The position numbers and the translations under genes are program-made. Positions 1-7,774 of a DNA stretch of 64,000 nt are shown here, piece after piece (position 1 is the stretch's first letter; each line of letters opens with the position of its first letter). Source of the DNA: Yanghanlia sp047501535 (GTDB lineage Bacteria; Pseudomonadota; Gammaproteobacteria; Burkholderiales; Burkholderiaceae_B); NCBI RefSeq assembly GCF_047501535.1, contig NZ_JAZDRJ010000012.1, positions 82,307 through 146,306 on the forward strand, written 5' to 3'. Below the pieces are notes generated by a model. That model searched no databases. It was not told where the DNA came from and worked only from the letters and a program-made list of their open reading frames with translations.

Positions 1-183
1 GCCCAATTGCAAAGGCCGGCGCCGGTCGCTGGACAGAGCGGTCTGTTTCATAGCCAGAAGCAAATGCCCGAGGCTGCTTTTGCCGCTGCTGTTGGCTCCA
101 AACAGAATGGTGAGTGGGGCGAAATGAGTCTGGCCTGTGTCTTTCCAGGCTTTGAAATTCTGGATACGTAACGAAGTCAGCAT
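1..183 (-). CDS. AAA family ATPase, N-terminal part (cut by window edge)
   Basis: The first 61 codons of a gene that runs off the left edge of the window. The start is the ATG at 183. The translation begins MLTSLRIQNFKAWKD and reaches a Walker A motif, GANSSGKSS, around residues 27-35. This layout (short beta strand, 'NFKxW', then P-loop) is typical of RecF/SMC-like or OLD-family ATPases that often carry DUF3696 or a TOPRIM domain further on. Only the nucleotide-binding start is visible, so the exact family and role are open. It is transcribed away from serA; no clear Shine-Dalgarno sequence precedes the ATG. Confidence 0.75.
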   Translation of the reverse strand, partial: MLTSLRIQNFKAWKDTGQTHFAPLTILFGANSSGKSSLGHLLLAMKQTALSSDRRRPLQLG

Positions 184-391
184 GAGTAAGTCGTTCTGGG
201 TAAGGGGGGCGAGCGCGCTAGACGTAATACAAACAAAGTGTAACCGGATGAGGCCGGATGGGATGATTCAATATGTTTGGCGGGCGGGGGGCGAGGTGGC
301 GAAGCATAAAACAGTGTTTTACTAAGGGTTGTCCCTGCAATGAGTACCAAAATAGTTCACAATTAATGATCTCTCAATTGGAGTTGGTTTG

Positions 392-1591
392 ATGGCACGT
401 ATTGTTTTATTTGAGAACATCCACCCAAGCGCGCGCGAAGTATTTCAGGCTGCCGGCTATGAGGATATTGTTACCCATGCTGCGGCCTTGCCGCCGGAGT
501 CTCTGAGCGAGGCGATCCGGGGCGCACATGTGCTGGGTATTCGTTCCCGCACCCAGATCGACGCCGAGCTTCTGGCTCAGAATCCAGATCTGCGGGCTAT
601 CGGTTGTTTTTGCATTGGTACCAACCAGGTAGATCTGGACAGCGCGCTCTCTCATGGCGTAGCGGTCTTCAATGCACCGTTCTCGAATACGCGCTCAGTG
701 GCTGAAATGGTGGTGGCTGAAGCGATTCTGCTGTTACGGCGTATTCCCGAAAAAAATGAAAGGGTGCATCAGGGGTTCTGGGACAAAACCGCAGAAGGGG
801 CCTACGAAACGCGTGGCAAAACCCTGGGTATTGTCGGTTACGGAAATATTGGTTCTCAGGTTGGTACGTTGGCCGAAATGGCCGGCATGAATGTGTTGTT
901 CCACGATGTGGAAGCGCAGTTGCCGAGGGGGAACGCCAAGCCTTGCGTATCTCTCAAGCAATTGCTGACACAGTCTGATGTGGTGACCCTGCACGTGCCG
1001 GGCGGAAAACGTACAGAAAACCTCATCAACGAACAGACGATTGCCGCCATGAAGCCGGGCGCTGTTCTCATTAATGCGTCAAGGGGCACAGTGGTTGATA
1101 TTCATGCCCTGCATTTGGCTTTAAAGAGCGGCCACCTGAGCGGCGCGGCGCTGGATGTCTTCCCCGTGGAACCCAAGAGCCGCGACGAGGCACTGGATAG
1201 CCCATTGCGCGGCATGCCCAATGTGATTCTCACGCCTCATATCGGCGGCAGCACGCAGGAATCCCAGGAAAATATTGGTCGGGAAGTGGCAGAAAAGCTT
1301 GTGTCCTATTTACAGACGGGGGCGACCAAGGGTTCGGTGAACTTCCCGGAAGTCGCGTACAAGGAACGTACCGGCGACTCGCGTATCTTGCACGTCCACC
1401 GCAATGTGCCCGGCGCCATGGGGGCTCTGAGCAGCGTGGTGGCCAATCATGGCTTGAATATCGTCGCCCAACACTTGCAGACGCGCGGCCCTATCGGCTA
1501 TGTGATTTCGGATGTGGAAGGCGAAGTCAACGACGCAGTGATTTCGGAACTACGTTCCAACCCGGTTACGGTGCGCTGCGAATTGGTCTGA
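392..1591 (+). CDS. serA: D-3-phosphoglycerate dehydrogenase
   Basis: Catalyses the NAD-dependent oxidation of 3-phosphoglycerate to 3-phosphohydroxypyruvate, the first step of serine synthesis, in the cytoplasm. The 399-residue product has the split D-2-hydroxyacid dehydrogenase layout: substrate domain, a Rossmann motif GYGNIGSQ near residue 149, the catalytic Arg in NASRGT (R231) and the catalytic His in TPHIGGS (H283), then a C-terminal ACT domain (about residues 325-399) expected to bind serine. Length fits the short E. coli-like SerA class. I chose the ATG at 392 rather than the TTG just before it because GGAG at 380-383 is well placed. Its 3' end overlaps the convergent nsrR gene by about 94 bp. 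Confidence 0.95.
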   Translation: MARIVLFENIHPSAREVFQAAGYEDIVTHAAALPPESLSEAIRGAHVLGIRSRTQIDAELLAQNPDLRAIGCFCIGTNQVDLDSALSHGVAVFNAPFSNTRSVAEMVVAEAILLLRRIPEKNERVHQGFWDKTAEGAYETRGKTLGIVGYGNIGSQVGTLAEMAGMNVLFHDVEAQLPRGNAKPCVSLKQLLTQSDVVTLHVPGGKRTENLINEQTIAAMKPGAVLINASRGTVVDIHALHLALKSGHLSGAALDVFPVEPKSRDEALDSPLRGMPNVILTPHIGGSTQESQENIGREVAEKLVSYLQTGATKGSVNFPEVAYKERTGDSRILHVHRNVPGAMGALSSVVANHGLNIVAQHLQTRGPIGYVISDVEGEVNDAVISELRSNPVTVRCELV

Positions 1592-1998
1592 TCCGCAACT
1601 TTGGCCGGCAGAATGTCGGCCAAAGTATAACGATCAAGGTGGGTGAGAAACTGGTCTAACGCACCTTGCATAATACCGGTCAGCTTGCACTGGCCGACCA
1701 GCACGCAGTCGGTTTGCCCGCCCAAACAGGCCACAATGGCCAAATCATTTTCCATGTCGCGTACCACGGCACCAAGCGATATTTGCTCAGGTTCCCGCGC
1801 CAGGCGCATGCCGCCATTCTTGCCCCTTATGGTTTCCACCCATCCCGCCTGGGCCAGACGGTGGGTGATCTTCATAAGGTGGGGTTCTGAAATACCGTGC
1901 GCTCGAGCGACCTCTGCAATCGTGCACAGCCGTTCCCGGCGGTTGCCTAAATACATAAGCAGGCGCATGGAGTAGTCAGTCATTGCAGTCAGACGCAC
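1498..1998 (-). CDS. nsrR: Rrf2-family nitric oxide sensing repressor NsrR
   Basis: Transcriptional repressor that senses NO through an Fe-S cluster. The 166-residue product has an N-terminal winged helix (TDYSMRLLMYL, then IAEVARAHGISEPHLMKI), the RGKNGGMRL wing typical of Rrf2 proteins, and three cysteines at residues 91, 98 and 104 that match the cluster ligands of NsrR in spacing and place. The start is the GTG at 1998, preceded by AGGAG at the right distance; a longer upstream reading frame has no support and the family starts here. It is the last gene of the globin-nnrS-nsrR operon, 76 bp after nnrS, so it probably represses its own operon through the palindrome at 3741-3763. The tail after residue 145 is not conserved-looking and runs into the end of serA. 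Confidence 0.88.
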   Translation of the reverse strand: MRLTAMTDYSMRLLMYLGNRRERLCTIAEVARAHGISEPHLMKITHRLAQAGWVETIRGKNGGMRLAREPEQISLGAVVRDMENDLAIVACLGGQTDCVLVGQCKLTGIMQGALDQFLTHLDRYTLADILPAKVADQTNSQRTVTGLERSSEITASLTSPSTSEIT

Positions 1999-2074
1999 AG
2001 CGCTCTCCTGTTCTGTAAAACGAAAATGGCGCTTCGATTCTTCACTACGGTTGTATGAAGCGCCAAGGGGTGAA

Positions 2075-3322
2075 TCAGCGCCGCGCCACAGTAGGGATGG
2101 GGGCGTCGGACGGCCTAACGGTTTTGGGCATTGCATCCGCCCGTGGCGTGATCAGGATGGGAATATAGCGGTATAGATAAAGTGCCATAGCCAGTACCCA
2201 TGCCGTCGCGGTTGCGTGCAACAGGGGACCGGCAAATGAGGTGGGAAGCAGGGCGGCCAGGCGCAATACTACTGCCACTACCATGAGCCAGTAGCTGGCG
2301 AGCATGGTGTTGTCCAGCGCTAACGGGCGCCCTGTATGGCCCAACGCGGTGCGCGTGACCATGCCGATAATCAAAACGGCAAACCCTCCCATTCCGATGA
2401 TGTGTATATGGGCGGCATCACGCATCAGGAAGAAGCCCCCCATGCCAAGCAAGTGCATGGCGGCGGCCAACAGGCCCAGCGCCAACCCCAGATACCCCAG
2501 GTAGAGAATCCACAGCATAGGCTTATGCAGGACGGACAGAGGCTTCCAGCGCCAGACTTGGTACAGGCCGATCAGCCCCGCAATGGCCAAGCCAACTGCC
2601 ATAACGACATCCAGCTTGAATAGCCCCGCCGCAATGGCCACGCTACCCACTACAAGCTGTACCCGGCCGCTACCCGCCAGCATGGGGATGTCCAGCCCTG
2701 GGACCATGCGCCCGGCAAAGAAGGGTATCACCCGTCGTGCAATCAGTATGGTGAGCACTGCCATAAACAGCATGCCGGTGTTAAAGCGTTCGATCACCAC
2801 CAGGTAATCGCCTTTAAGCGTGGCCAGTAGGAAGAGGATGTTGCTAATACCCAGGCCGAGCACCAGCAGGGGGATGCCGTAGTTGCGCTTGCTCTTGCCT
2901 TTGATCATGACTTGCATGAGCCTGCGGGCGCTGTAGCCGAAGAACAAGCTTTCCAGAGCCATACCAATAATGAATGCGGTTTCCCCTCCGGCGAGGTAGG
3001 CGATGCGGGCCCCCAGCCACATAAGCGTAATCACTGCCAAGGGCTTGCCTTGCATCGGGTTGAAGCCCGTCCAGGTGGCGCTGGCGGTCAACAGGAAGCC
3101 CACCGCTATGGTCGCGATAAAGCCCCACAGCATTTCGTGTGCATGCCAGGCCACTGCAAAGAAGGGGGCAGGAATCAGACTGGGGGTGAAAACCCAGATT
3201 GCCACTGAAACTAAAGCCCAGGCGCAACCGCAAATATAAAGGGGGCGAAAAGCCAGGCTGAGGAAAACGGAAAGGTCCGGCGCCGGACGCGTCGCGGCTG
3301 CGTCGCGCGGGGGGGTATTCAT
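2075..3322 (-). CDS. nnrS: NnrS family haem/copper membrane protein
   Basis: Polytopic inner-membrane protein of the NnrS family, members of which bind haem and copper and protect cells against nitrosative stress. The 415-residue product has about twelve hydrophobic segments and the family signatures: the His-rich WHAHEMLWGF near residue 45, and HIIGMGGFAVLIIGM followed by TRTALGHTGRPL in the C-terminal third. Its ATG overlaps the stop codon of the upstream globin gene by four bases (ATGA), so the two are translationally coupled. nsrR follows 76 bp downstream. The grouping supports a role in the NO response, though the chemistry of NnrS is not settled. Confidence 0.92.
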   Translation of the reverse strand: MNTPPRDAAATRPAPDLSVFLSLAFRPLYICGCAWALVSVAIWVFTPSLIPAPFFAVAWHAHEMLWGFIATIAVGFLLTASATWTGFNPMQGKPLAVITLMWLGARIAYLAGGETAFIIGMALESLFFGYSARRLMQVMIKGKSKRNYGIPLLVLGLGISNILFLLATLKGDYLVVIERFNTGMLFMAVLTILIARRVIPFFAGRMVPGLDIPMLAGSGRVQLVVGSVAIAAGLFKLDVVMAVGLAIAGLIGLYQVWRWKPLSVLHKPMLWILYLGYLGLALGLLAAAMHLLGMGGFFLMRDAAHIHIIGMGGFAVLIIGMVTRTALGHTGRPLALDNTMLASYWLMVVAVVLRLAALLPTSFAGPLLHATATAWVLAMALYLYRYIPILITPRADAMPKTVRPSDAPIPTVARR

Positions 3323-3720
3323 GATTTAAGCTCCTGCGGCATGCGGTTGGGGTCGCGGTTCAGCTGGTAGCCGAACCAGAGACTGCGTGCGATACGGCGA
3401 GCCAGTTCATCCGCCTGGTTGGCCATGTCGCGATTGGGAAGTTCGGAGGTTGTCGTGTGGAAGAGTTCCAGCCAACGATGGAACATTGAAGCGTCCAGGT
3501 CAGGTAATGCCACATGCTTGGGCATGGGAGTGCCGCTGTAGGTACCGGAACCGAGCAGAATCGAAGACCAGAAACGCACCATGATGTCCAAGTGCAGGGG
3601 CCAGTCGTCGATATGCTGATCAAAGATGGGACCCAGCACGGGATCGGCCTGGATACGCCCATAGAACTGATCAACAAGCTGGCGAATTTCTTCAGAGGTG
3701 CAAAGGTCGGGGCGGGCCAT
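3319..3720 (-). CDS. group III truncated haemoglobin
   Basis: A 133-residue 2-over-2 globin of group III, like Campylobacter Ctb. The diagnostic haem-pocket residues can be aligned by motif: Tyr B10 in QFYGRI (Y20), His E7 in WPLHLD (H43), the proximal His in PMPKHVALP (H69) and Trp G8 in RWLELF (W83). Such globins bind O2 and NO and are linked to NO detoxification or O2 handling under low oxygen. It is the first gene of an operon with nnrS and nsrR and carries the operon promoter, on which an NsrR-like palindrome sits. The start codon has no strong Shine-Dalgarno sequence; a longer overlapping frame from 3728 is a shadow. Confidence 0.88.
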   Translation of the reverse strand: MARPDLCTSEEIRQLVDQFYGRIQADPVLGPIFDQHIDDWPLHLDIMVRFWSSILLGSGTYSGTPMPKHVALPDLDASMFHRWLELFHTTTSELPNRDMANQADELARRIARSLWFGYQLNRDPNRMPQELKS

Positions 3721-3740
3721 GGATGCAAAGTAGAGGTTTA

Positions 3741-3763
3741 AAGATAACTTTGATAGTTATCTT
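3741..3763. promoter_or_regulatory. NsrR-like operator palindrome
   Basis: A 23-bp inverted repeat with perfect 9-bp arms (AAGATAACT / AGTTATCTT) around a 5-bp centre. The outer AAGAT...ATCTT and the 11-1-11 spacing match the published NsrR consensus form. It lies 20 bp upstream of the globin start codon and overlaps the predicted -10 box, the usual position for a repressor. The likely regulator is encoded two genes downstream. Confidence 0.75.
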
Positions 3764-3787
3764 AATAAATGGTGGGTGTGGCGTCAA
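3759..3787 (-). promoter_or_regulatory. sigma-70 type promoter of the globin-nnrS-nsrR operon
   Basis: On the minus strand a -35 box TTGACG (3787-3782) is followed, after exactly 17 bp, by a -10 box TAAGAT (3764-3759). The -10 box lies inside the NsrR-like palindrome, so repressor binding would block RNA polymerase. Prediction by eye only. Confidence 0.6.
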
Positions 3788-3823
3788 TGCGATGGGCGGG
3801 AAAAGTGACGCTCGTGAGAAATC

Positions 3824-3853
3824 TTGCAGCAATAATGTAATTTTATGTAATAT
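3824..3853 (+). promoter_or_regulatory. candidate promoter of the ArnT-like gene
   Basis: TTGCAG and TAATAT separated by 18 bp in an AT-rich stretch about 45 bp before the start at 3899. The AT content here stands out from the surroundings. The boxes are imperfect, so this is a weak prediction. Confidence 0.35.
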
Positions 3854-3898
3854 ATAAAGTCGGAGTGTGTGTATCACTTCATTGAGTATGGAGTCACA

Positions 3899-5599
3899 AT
3901 GAACGCGAATCGTGCCTCCAGTACGGGCCGCTGCACCGCTGAGAGGTTGCGTTTGGTCCCCAAAAACATCAATTGGGTGATCTGGCCATGCCTTGCCGCA
4001 GCGGCTCTATTTTTGTTGACGGCTGGCGCCGGTTCTTACCCTTTCCTTACGTCCGATGAAGCGCGCCATGCGGGCATTGTTCACAACATGTGGGCGTCTC
4101 GCCATTACCTCGTGCCGCGAGTGGGCGCTTTTCCCGTCCTAGACGGTGCGCCTTTGCATTATTGGATATCGCTGGGCTTCATCGAGGTATTTGGCGCCAG
4201 TGAATGGGCGCTGAGGCTCCCCTCCGCGCTGGCGGCTGTGGCCTTGCTACTTTTTGTCGGCAAGGCTTTCTTGCCCTCCGGGACCTGGCGCTTACCATTA
4301 ATTCTGACCTGTCTGTTTCTGCTACAGCCTGCCTTGTTGATGGCGGGCCGCTTTGTCGCGCCTGACATGCTGGGCCTTTTGTTGATCACGGTGTCGCTGG
4401 GCAGTTTTTGGAGTGCCGCACAGTATCTTGAGCGTGGCGAGTGGTCTACGCCCTGGACGTTCTCTGCCTGGGTGGCTACCGCCTTGTCGGGTCTGGCTGT
4501 CGGGCCTCTAGCCATATTATTACCCCTGGTTACGGTGGGCTTATGGCTGGCCTGTAGAAAGCGGTTTGATGTGATCGCGGCCTTGTGCTGGTGGCCCGCC
4601 ATGGTGGCTGCGGCGGCGCTTTTTGTGCCCTGGTTCTGGTTGGTAGAACACAGTTACCCCGGCATTGTGAGCGCCATGTTGCAAAGGCAGGCCCTGACCC
4701 TGGTGGGCGAGGGCCGCCATGAGTGGCTTGAGCTGGGGGCCGGCTCATGCTGGTTACTGGTCGCTGCAGGGGGCCTGCCCTTGCTGGTGTGCTGCATCTG
4801 CAGGTATCGGGATCCCGGCCTGCGTGCAGCCTTTCGCACGCCCACGGCAGGGCTGATGGCTGTATGGCTGCTTGTATCTGTGCTGTTCCACCCTTTGATC
4901 GCACTCAGCCCGGCGGGCCATGCCATAGCCATGGTTGTCCCTTTGCTGTATTTCAGCGCTTTAGCCATGGCGCCTTCCGAAGACGGAACCCATCGCGTGG
5001 GGGGGCTATGCACCTGGGGCGCTATCGGCCTTCTGGCAGTTGTAATTGGCGCAGCAGGCATATATGTCTTTTCTAAACACCCTAGTGCCGCCGCGACGTT
5101 GGCCCACACCGTGCGCCAGTCTTACAACCCCTTCACCGACAAAGTCATCATGCTTGATCGCTTTGATTACGATTTCAACTTCCATATGAAGACGCCCAAG
5201 CTCGTATATGTAGCCACTGACTGGGCGACTGGAGAAAACCTGGCTTCGCTGAACTGGAAGCGCGAACTGAGCGACTCGGCCCGTTTTGTGCCTGATGTGG
5301 CAGAAAGCCTGTTGTTGACGGCGGTGCCTCCCGCACAGGCAGCCGCGCCGGCCTCACTTGGGCCAGGGCATGACAGCGTTGCAGACGGTGTTGTAGAGCG
5401 ACTGGAGAACAGCCTGTTCAACAGGCTATGCGCACAGCGTTCCATCAACCTTTGGGTGATCGGCTCCAAGGAAGCCGGAGCGCGGTACCCGATTCTGAGC
5501 GACTTGCTTCCTGTGGTGATCAGCGGGCAGGCGTACGTTTGGTACCTGGGCGTGGGCACTCGGCCTCTTCGCTGCACGCAAAGAGCGCAGCAGCATTAA
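3899..5599 (+). CDS. ArnT-like membrane glycosyltransferase (PMT/GT-C family)
   Basis: A 566-residue inner-membrane GT-C glycosyltransferase related to ArnT and to bacterial PMT-like proteins, which move a sugar from a polyprenyl-phosphate carrier to a lipid or protein on the periplasmic side. Evidence: a first membrane helix (about residues 20-45), then the periplasmic-loop motif SDEARHAGIVHNMW with the Asp-Glu pair expected at the catalytic site, then GAPLHYWI and at least eight further hydrophobic helices, and a hydrophilic C-terminal domain. I chose the ATG at 3899, which has GGAG at 3891-3894, over an upstream GTG in frame. No arn genes adjoin it, so the sugar and acceptor are unknown. 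It converges on the GNAT gene, with no gap between the stop codons. Confidence 0.78.
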   Translation: MNANRASSTGRCTAERLRLVPKNINWVIWPCLAAAALFLLTAGAGSYPFLTSDEARHAGIVHNMWASRHYLVPRVGAFPVLDGAPLHYWISLGFIEVFGASEWALRLPSALAAVALLLFVGKAFLPSGTWRLPLILTCLFLLQPALLMAGRFVAPDMLGLLLITVSLGSFWSAAQYLERGEWSTPWTFSAWVATALSGLAVGPLAILLPLVTVGLWLACRKRFDVIAALCWWPAMVAAAALFVPWFWLVEHSYPGIVSAMLQRQALTLVGEGRHEWLELGAGSCWLLVAAGGLPLLVCCICRYRDPGLRAAFRTPTAGLMAVWLLVSVLFHPLIALSPAGHAIAMVVPLLYFSALAMAPSEDGTHRVGGLCTWGAIGLLAVVIGAAGIYVFSKHPSAAATLAHTVRQSYNPFTDKVIMLDRFDYDFNFHMKTPKLVYVATDWATGENLASLNWKRELSDSARFVPDVAESLLLTAVPPAQAAAPASLGPGHDSVADGVVERLENSLFNRLCAQRSINLWVIGSKEAGARYPILSDLLPVVISGQAYVWYLGVGTRPLRCTQRAQQH

Positions 5600-6187
5600 T
5601 CAAGATTCAGGGGGCAGAGAGCCACCCGGCCCGAGTGCGCGCTGCATGAAAACGACATCTATCCACTGGCCGAATTTATAGCCGGTGTCGGGCTGGGTGC
5701 CCACGTGGGCAAAGCCTAGCTTTCGATGCAGAGCGATTGAATCCTGATTCTGGGTGCCGGCAATGATGGCAATAATCTGGCGCCAAGGGCCCTTTTCGCA
5801 ACGTTCGAGTAAGGCAGACAACAGTTGTTGCCCGATACCTTTACCGGCTTCGCCATCGGCCATATAGATGGAATCCTGGATGGTGTAGCGGTAGGCGGTG
5901 CGCAGGTGATAGGGCTCGGCATAGCAGTAACCGAGAATGCGGCCGTCTTGTTCTGCTACCAGCCACGGTAAACCGTGTTCCCGCACATGTTCCAGGCGTT
6001 GCTGCATGGCTTGTTCGGTTGGCGGAACCTCTTCAAACGTAGTGGTGCTGGATAGCACATGATGCGCGTAGATTTGTTGAATCTGGGAGATATCGTCGAG
6101 TGTGGCCTCGCGTATCGTGGGCGCATCGACGGGATCCGGTGAAAGATTGGCTTGCGTGCCTCCCAAGGCGGTCATACTATTTTCCAT
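5600..6187 (-). CDS. GNAT family N-acetyltransferase, phosphinothricin acetyltransferase-like
   Basis: A 195-residue acetyltransferase of the Pat/MddA group, which use acetyl-CoA to acetylate the amino group of methionine sulfone, sulfoximine or phosphinothricin-like compounds. The family pattern is clear: IREATLDDISQIQQIYAHHV near residue 25, TTTFEEVPP, WLVAEQDGRILGYCYAEP, an acetyl-CoA loop GEAGKGIGQQLLSALLE, and the C-terminal SIALHRKLGFAHVGTQPDTGYKFGQW. The start at 6187 has GGGGA close upstream. It is divergent from the DUF442 gene at 6228, sharing a 40-bp promoter gap, and convergent with the ArnT-like gene. The natural substrate is not evident from sequence. Confidence 0.85.
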   Translation of the reverse strand: MENSMTALGGTQANLSPDPVDAPTIREATLDDISQIQQIYAHHVLSSTTTFEEVPPTEQAMQQRLEHVREHGLPWLVAEQDGRILGYCYAEPYHLRTAYRYTIQDSIYMADGEAGKGIGQQLLSALLERCEKGPWRQIIAIIAGTQNQDSIALHRKLGFAHVGTQPDTGYKFGQWIDVVFMQRALGPGGSLPPES

Positions 6188-6227
6188 GATATCCCCAACA
6201 TTTGACCATTATACGGAGTCATGCAAG

Positions 6228-6569
6228 ATGTCCCTGCCTATCCGAGACCTTACCGACACATTTGCAGTTGCTCCTCAGTTATACCCCGAGGACATGCAGG
6301 CGGTGGCTGAGGCCGGTTATAAAAGCGTTATCATCAACCGCCCGGATGGAGAAGCTGGCCCCGATCAGCCGACTTCCGAGGCCGTTATGGCTGCTGCACG
6401 CGCGGCGGGTCTGATCGTAGAATACCAACCAGTCATTAGTGGCGCCATGACCGACGAAGATATCATGCGGTTCAGAGAATTGCTGCAAGAGCTCCCTGCT
6501 CCTGTGTTAGCGTACTGTCGCAGCGGTACCCGGTGCTTCTATCTGTTCCAGGCCGCGACACAAGCTTGA
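6228..6569 (+). CDS. DUF442 / TIGR01244 family phosphatase-like protein
   Basis: A 113-residue protein of the DUF442 family (beta-lactamase-hydrolase-like N-terminal domain), which has a dual-specificity-phosphatase-like fold. It carries the family's cysteine loop AYCRSGTR (C97, R102) at the end of the core and the typical start 'QLYPEDMQAVAEAGYKSVIINRPDGE'-like region near residues 18-43. Relatives are annotated as sulfur transferases or phosphatases; which applies here cannot be read from the sequence. The start at 6228 is supported by GGAG about ten bases upstream and by family alignment. It stands alone, 144 bp before the usp gene. Confidence 0.8.
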   Translation: MSLPIRDLTDTFAVAPQLYPEDMQAVAEAGYKSVIINRPDGEAGPDQPTSEAVMAAARAAGLIVEYQPVISGAMTDEDIMRFRELLQELPAPVLAYCRSGTRCFYLFQAATQA

Positions 6570-6713
6570 GCTGAGTCAACACCAGCGTTAATGCGGATTA
6601 CATCTCACAGTCGTCACCGGGTAAGCTGGGAATAAACATAAAAAGCACAAATTACTACCATACGCTGTCCAGTCCACTGGGCGGGTCTTTACTCACACGA
6701 TAAGGGCAAGATA

Positions 6714-7175
6714 ATGTTCAAGAAAATTCTCATCCCCACCGACGGTTCCCCGCTGTCCGCGCAAGCAGCTAACAAAGGCGTATGCTTTGCGCGCTCAATC
6801 GGCGCTGAAGTTGTGGCTCTGTATGTCACGCAGCCATTTGCCGCTACTGTAGGCTTTGATGGCATGGCTGCTGCTTACGCAATTACCGACGAAGACTACG
6901 AAAAAACCGCTAACGAGCAGGCGCAGAAATACATCCAGCAAGTTCTTGATCGTGCAGAAACCGCTGGTGTCGCCGCTACCGGAAAAGTGGTTTCCAATTT
7001 CAACGTGGCCGATGGCATTGTTCAGGCCGCCGAAGAAAACGGCTGCGACCTCATCTTCATTGGCAGCCATGGCCGCAGTGGTTTGTCGCGTCTGTTGCTG
7101 GGCAGTGTCACAGTTAAGGTTCTCGGCCTGGCTAAAACGGCTACGCTTGTATATCGAGTCAAGGACACAAACTAA
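6714..7175 (+). CDS. universal stress protein UspA family
   Basis: A 153-residue cytoplasmic stress protein with one Usp domain. It begins with the family's KILIPTDGSPLS strand and ends with the nucleotide-binding signature GSHGRSGLSRLLLGSV (residues about 119-134), the G-x2-G-x9-G-S/T type that marks ATP-binding members. AAGGG at 6702-6706 precedes the ATG. It is followed by the peroxiredoxin gene 71 bp downstream on the same strand, which suggests a shared stress role, but a hairpin separates the two. Confidence 0.9.
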   Translation: MFKKILIPTDGSPLSAQAANKGVCFARSIGAEVVALYVTQPFAATVGFDGMAAAYAITDEDYEKTANEQAQKYIQQVLDRAETAGVAATGKVVSNFNVADGIVQAAEENGCDLIFIGSHGRSGLSRLLLGSVTVKVLGLAKTATLVYRVKDTN

Positions 7176-7187
7176 CGCTTTCTAGGG

Positions 7188-7244
7188 TGTCCCCCTTCTT
7201 TAGCCGTATCATTGAGGTTTTAACCACCTCACCAAAGGGGGACA
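7188..7244 (+). promoter_or_regulatory. leader hairpin covering the peroxiredoxin ribosome binding site
   Basis: Perfect 10-bp inverted repeat TGTCCCCCTT (7188-7197) and AAGGGGGACA (7235-7244), with a second nested repeat GAGGT (7214-7218) / ACCTC (7226-7230). The 3' arm contains the GGGGGA that must serve as Shine-Dalgarno sequence for the ATG at 7247. Folding would hide it. No U-run follows, so this is not a standard terminator. Confidence 0.65.
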
Positions 7245-7246
7245 TC

Positions 7247-7750
7247 ATGGCTATTAAAGTCGGCGATCACATTCCTGACGGCACCCTTTACGAATACTAC
7301 GACGAGCCCAGCGGCGCTTGCGCAGTAGGGCCAAATGCTTTTTCAGTAGCCGATGCGGCGCGCGGTAAGACCATCGCGCTGTTTGCCGTTCCCGGCGCCT
7401 TCACCCCCACTTGTTCCGAACAACACCTGCCGGGTTATCTAGAGCTGCGCGATGCATTGCTTGAAAAAGGTGTAGATGAAATCTGGTGCATGGCGGTTAA
7501 CGATGCGTTTGTCATGGGCGCCTGGGGGCGCGATCTTGGCGTCAATGGCCGCATACGCATGCTTGGCGATGGTGGAGCCCAATGGACTCGCCAGCTTGGG
7601 TTGGAAATGGATCTCACCAGCCGTGGCATGGGGGTTCGCAGCCAGCGGTTTTCTGCTTTATTGCGTGATGGCGTTGTTGAACAACTGAATGTCGAGCAAC
7701 CAGGCAAGTTTGAAGTGTCGGATGCCGCCAGCCTGCTGAAACAGCTGTAA
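7247..7750 (+). CDS. peroxiredoxin, Prx5 family
   Basis: A 167-residue thiol peroxidase that reduces H2O2 and organic hydroperoxides. The peroxidatic cysteine is C56 in PGAFTPTCSEQHLPGY, the Prx5/AhpE-like signature, and the downstream VNDAFVMGAWGRDLG and the R in GMGVRSQRFSALL also fit. Further cysteines at 25 and 81 could act as resolving residues or the enzyme may use glutathione or glutaredoxin. The ATG at 7247 is chosen because the family starts at MAIKVGDHIPDG and GGGGA lies just before it; an upstream GTG in frame would extend through the hairpin. The ribosome binding site is embedded in an inverted repeat, which hints at translational control. Confidence 0.92.
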   Translation: MAIKVGDHIPDGTLYEYYDEPSGACAVGPNAFSVADAARGKTIALFAVPGAFTPTCSEQHLPGYLELRDALLEKGVDEIWCMAVNDAFVMGAWGRDLGVNGRIRMLGDGGAQWTRQLGLEMDLTSRGMGVRSQRFSALLRDGVVEQLNVEQPGKFEVSDAASLLKQL

Positions 7751-7774
7751 CGTTCTCGGCATAGACGACTTTCC

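Noticed and set aside
308..320. AAAAC-AGT-GTTTT palindrome before serA
   Set aside because: Short, AT-rich and 72 bp from the start; too little to call an operator.
137..325. 62-residue open frame between the ATPase and serA
   Set aside because: Overlaps the ATPase start on the other strand, has no family similarity and a poor ribosome binding site.
6566..6579. FNR-like TTGAG-N4-GTCAA upstream of usp
   Set aside because: Two symmetric mismatches to consensus, lies over the stop codon of the previous gene and about 140 bp from the usp start.
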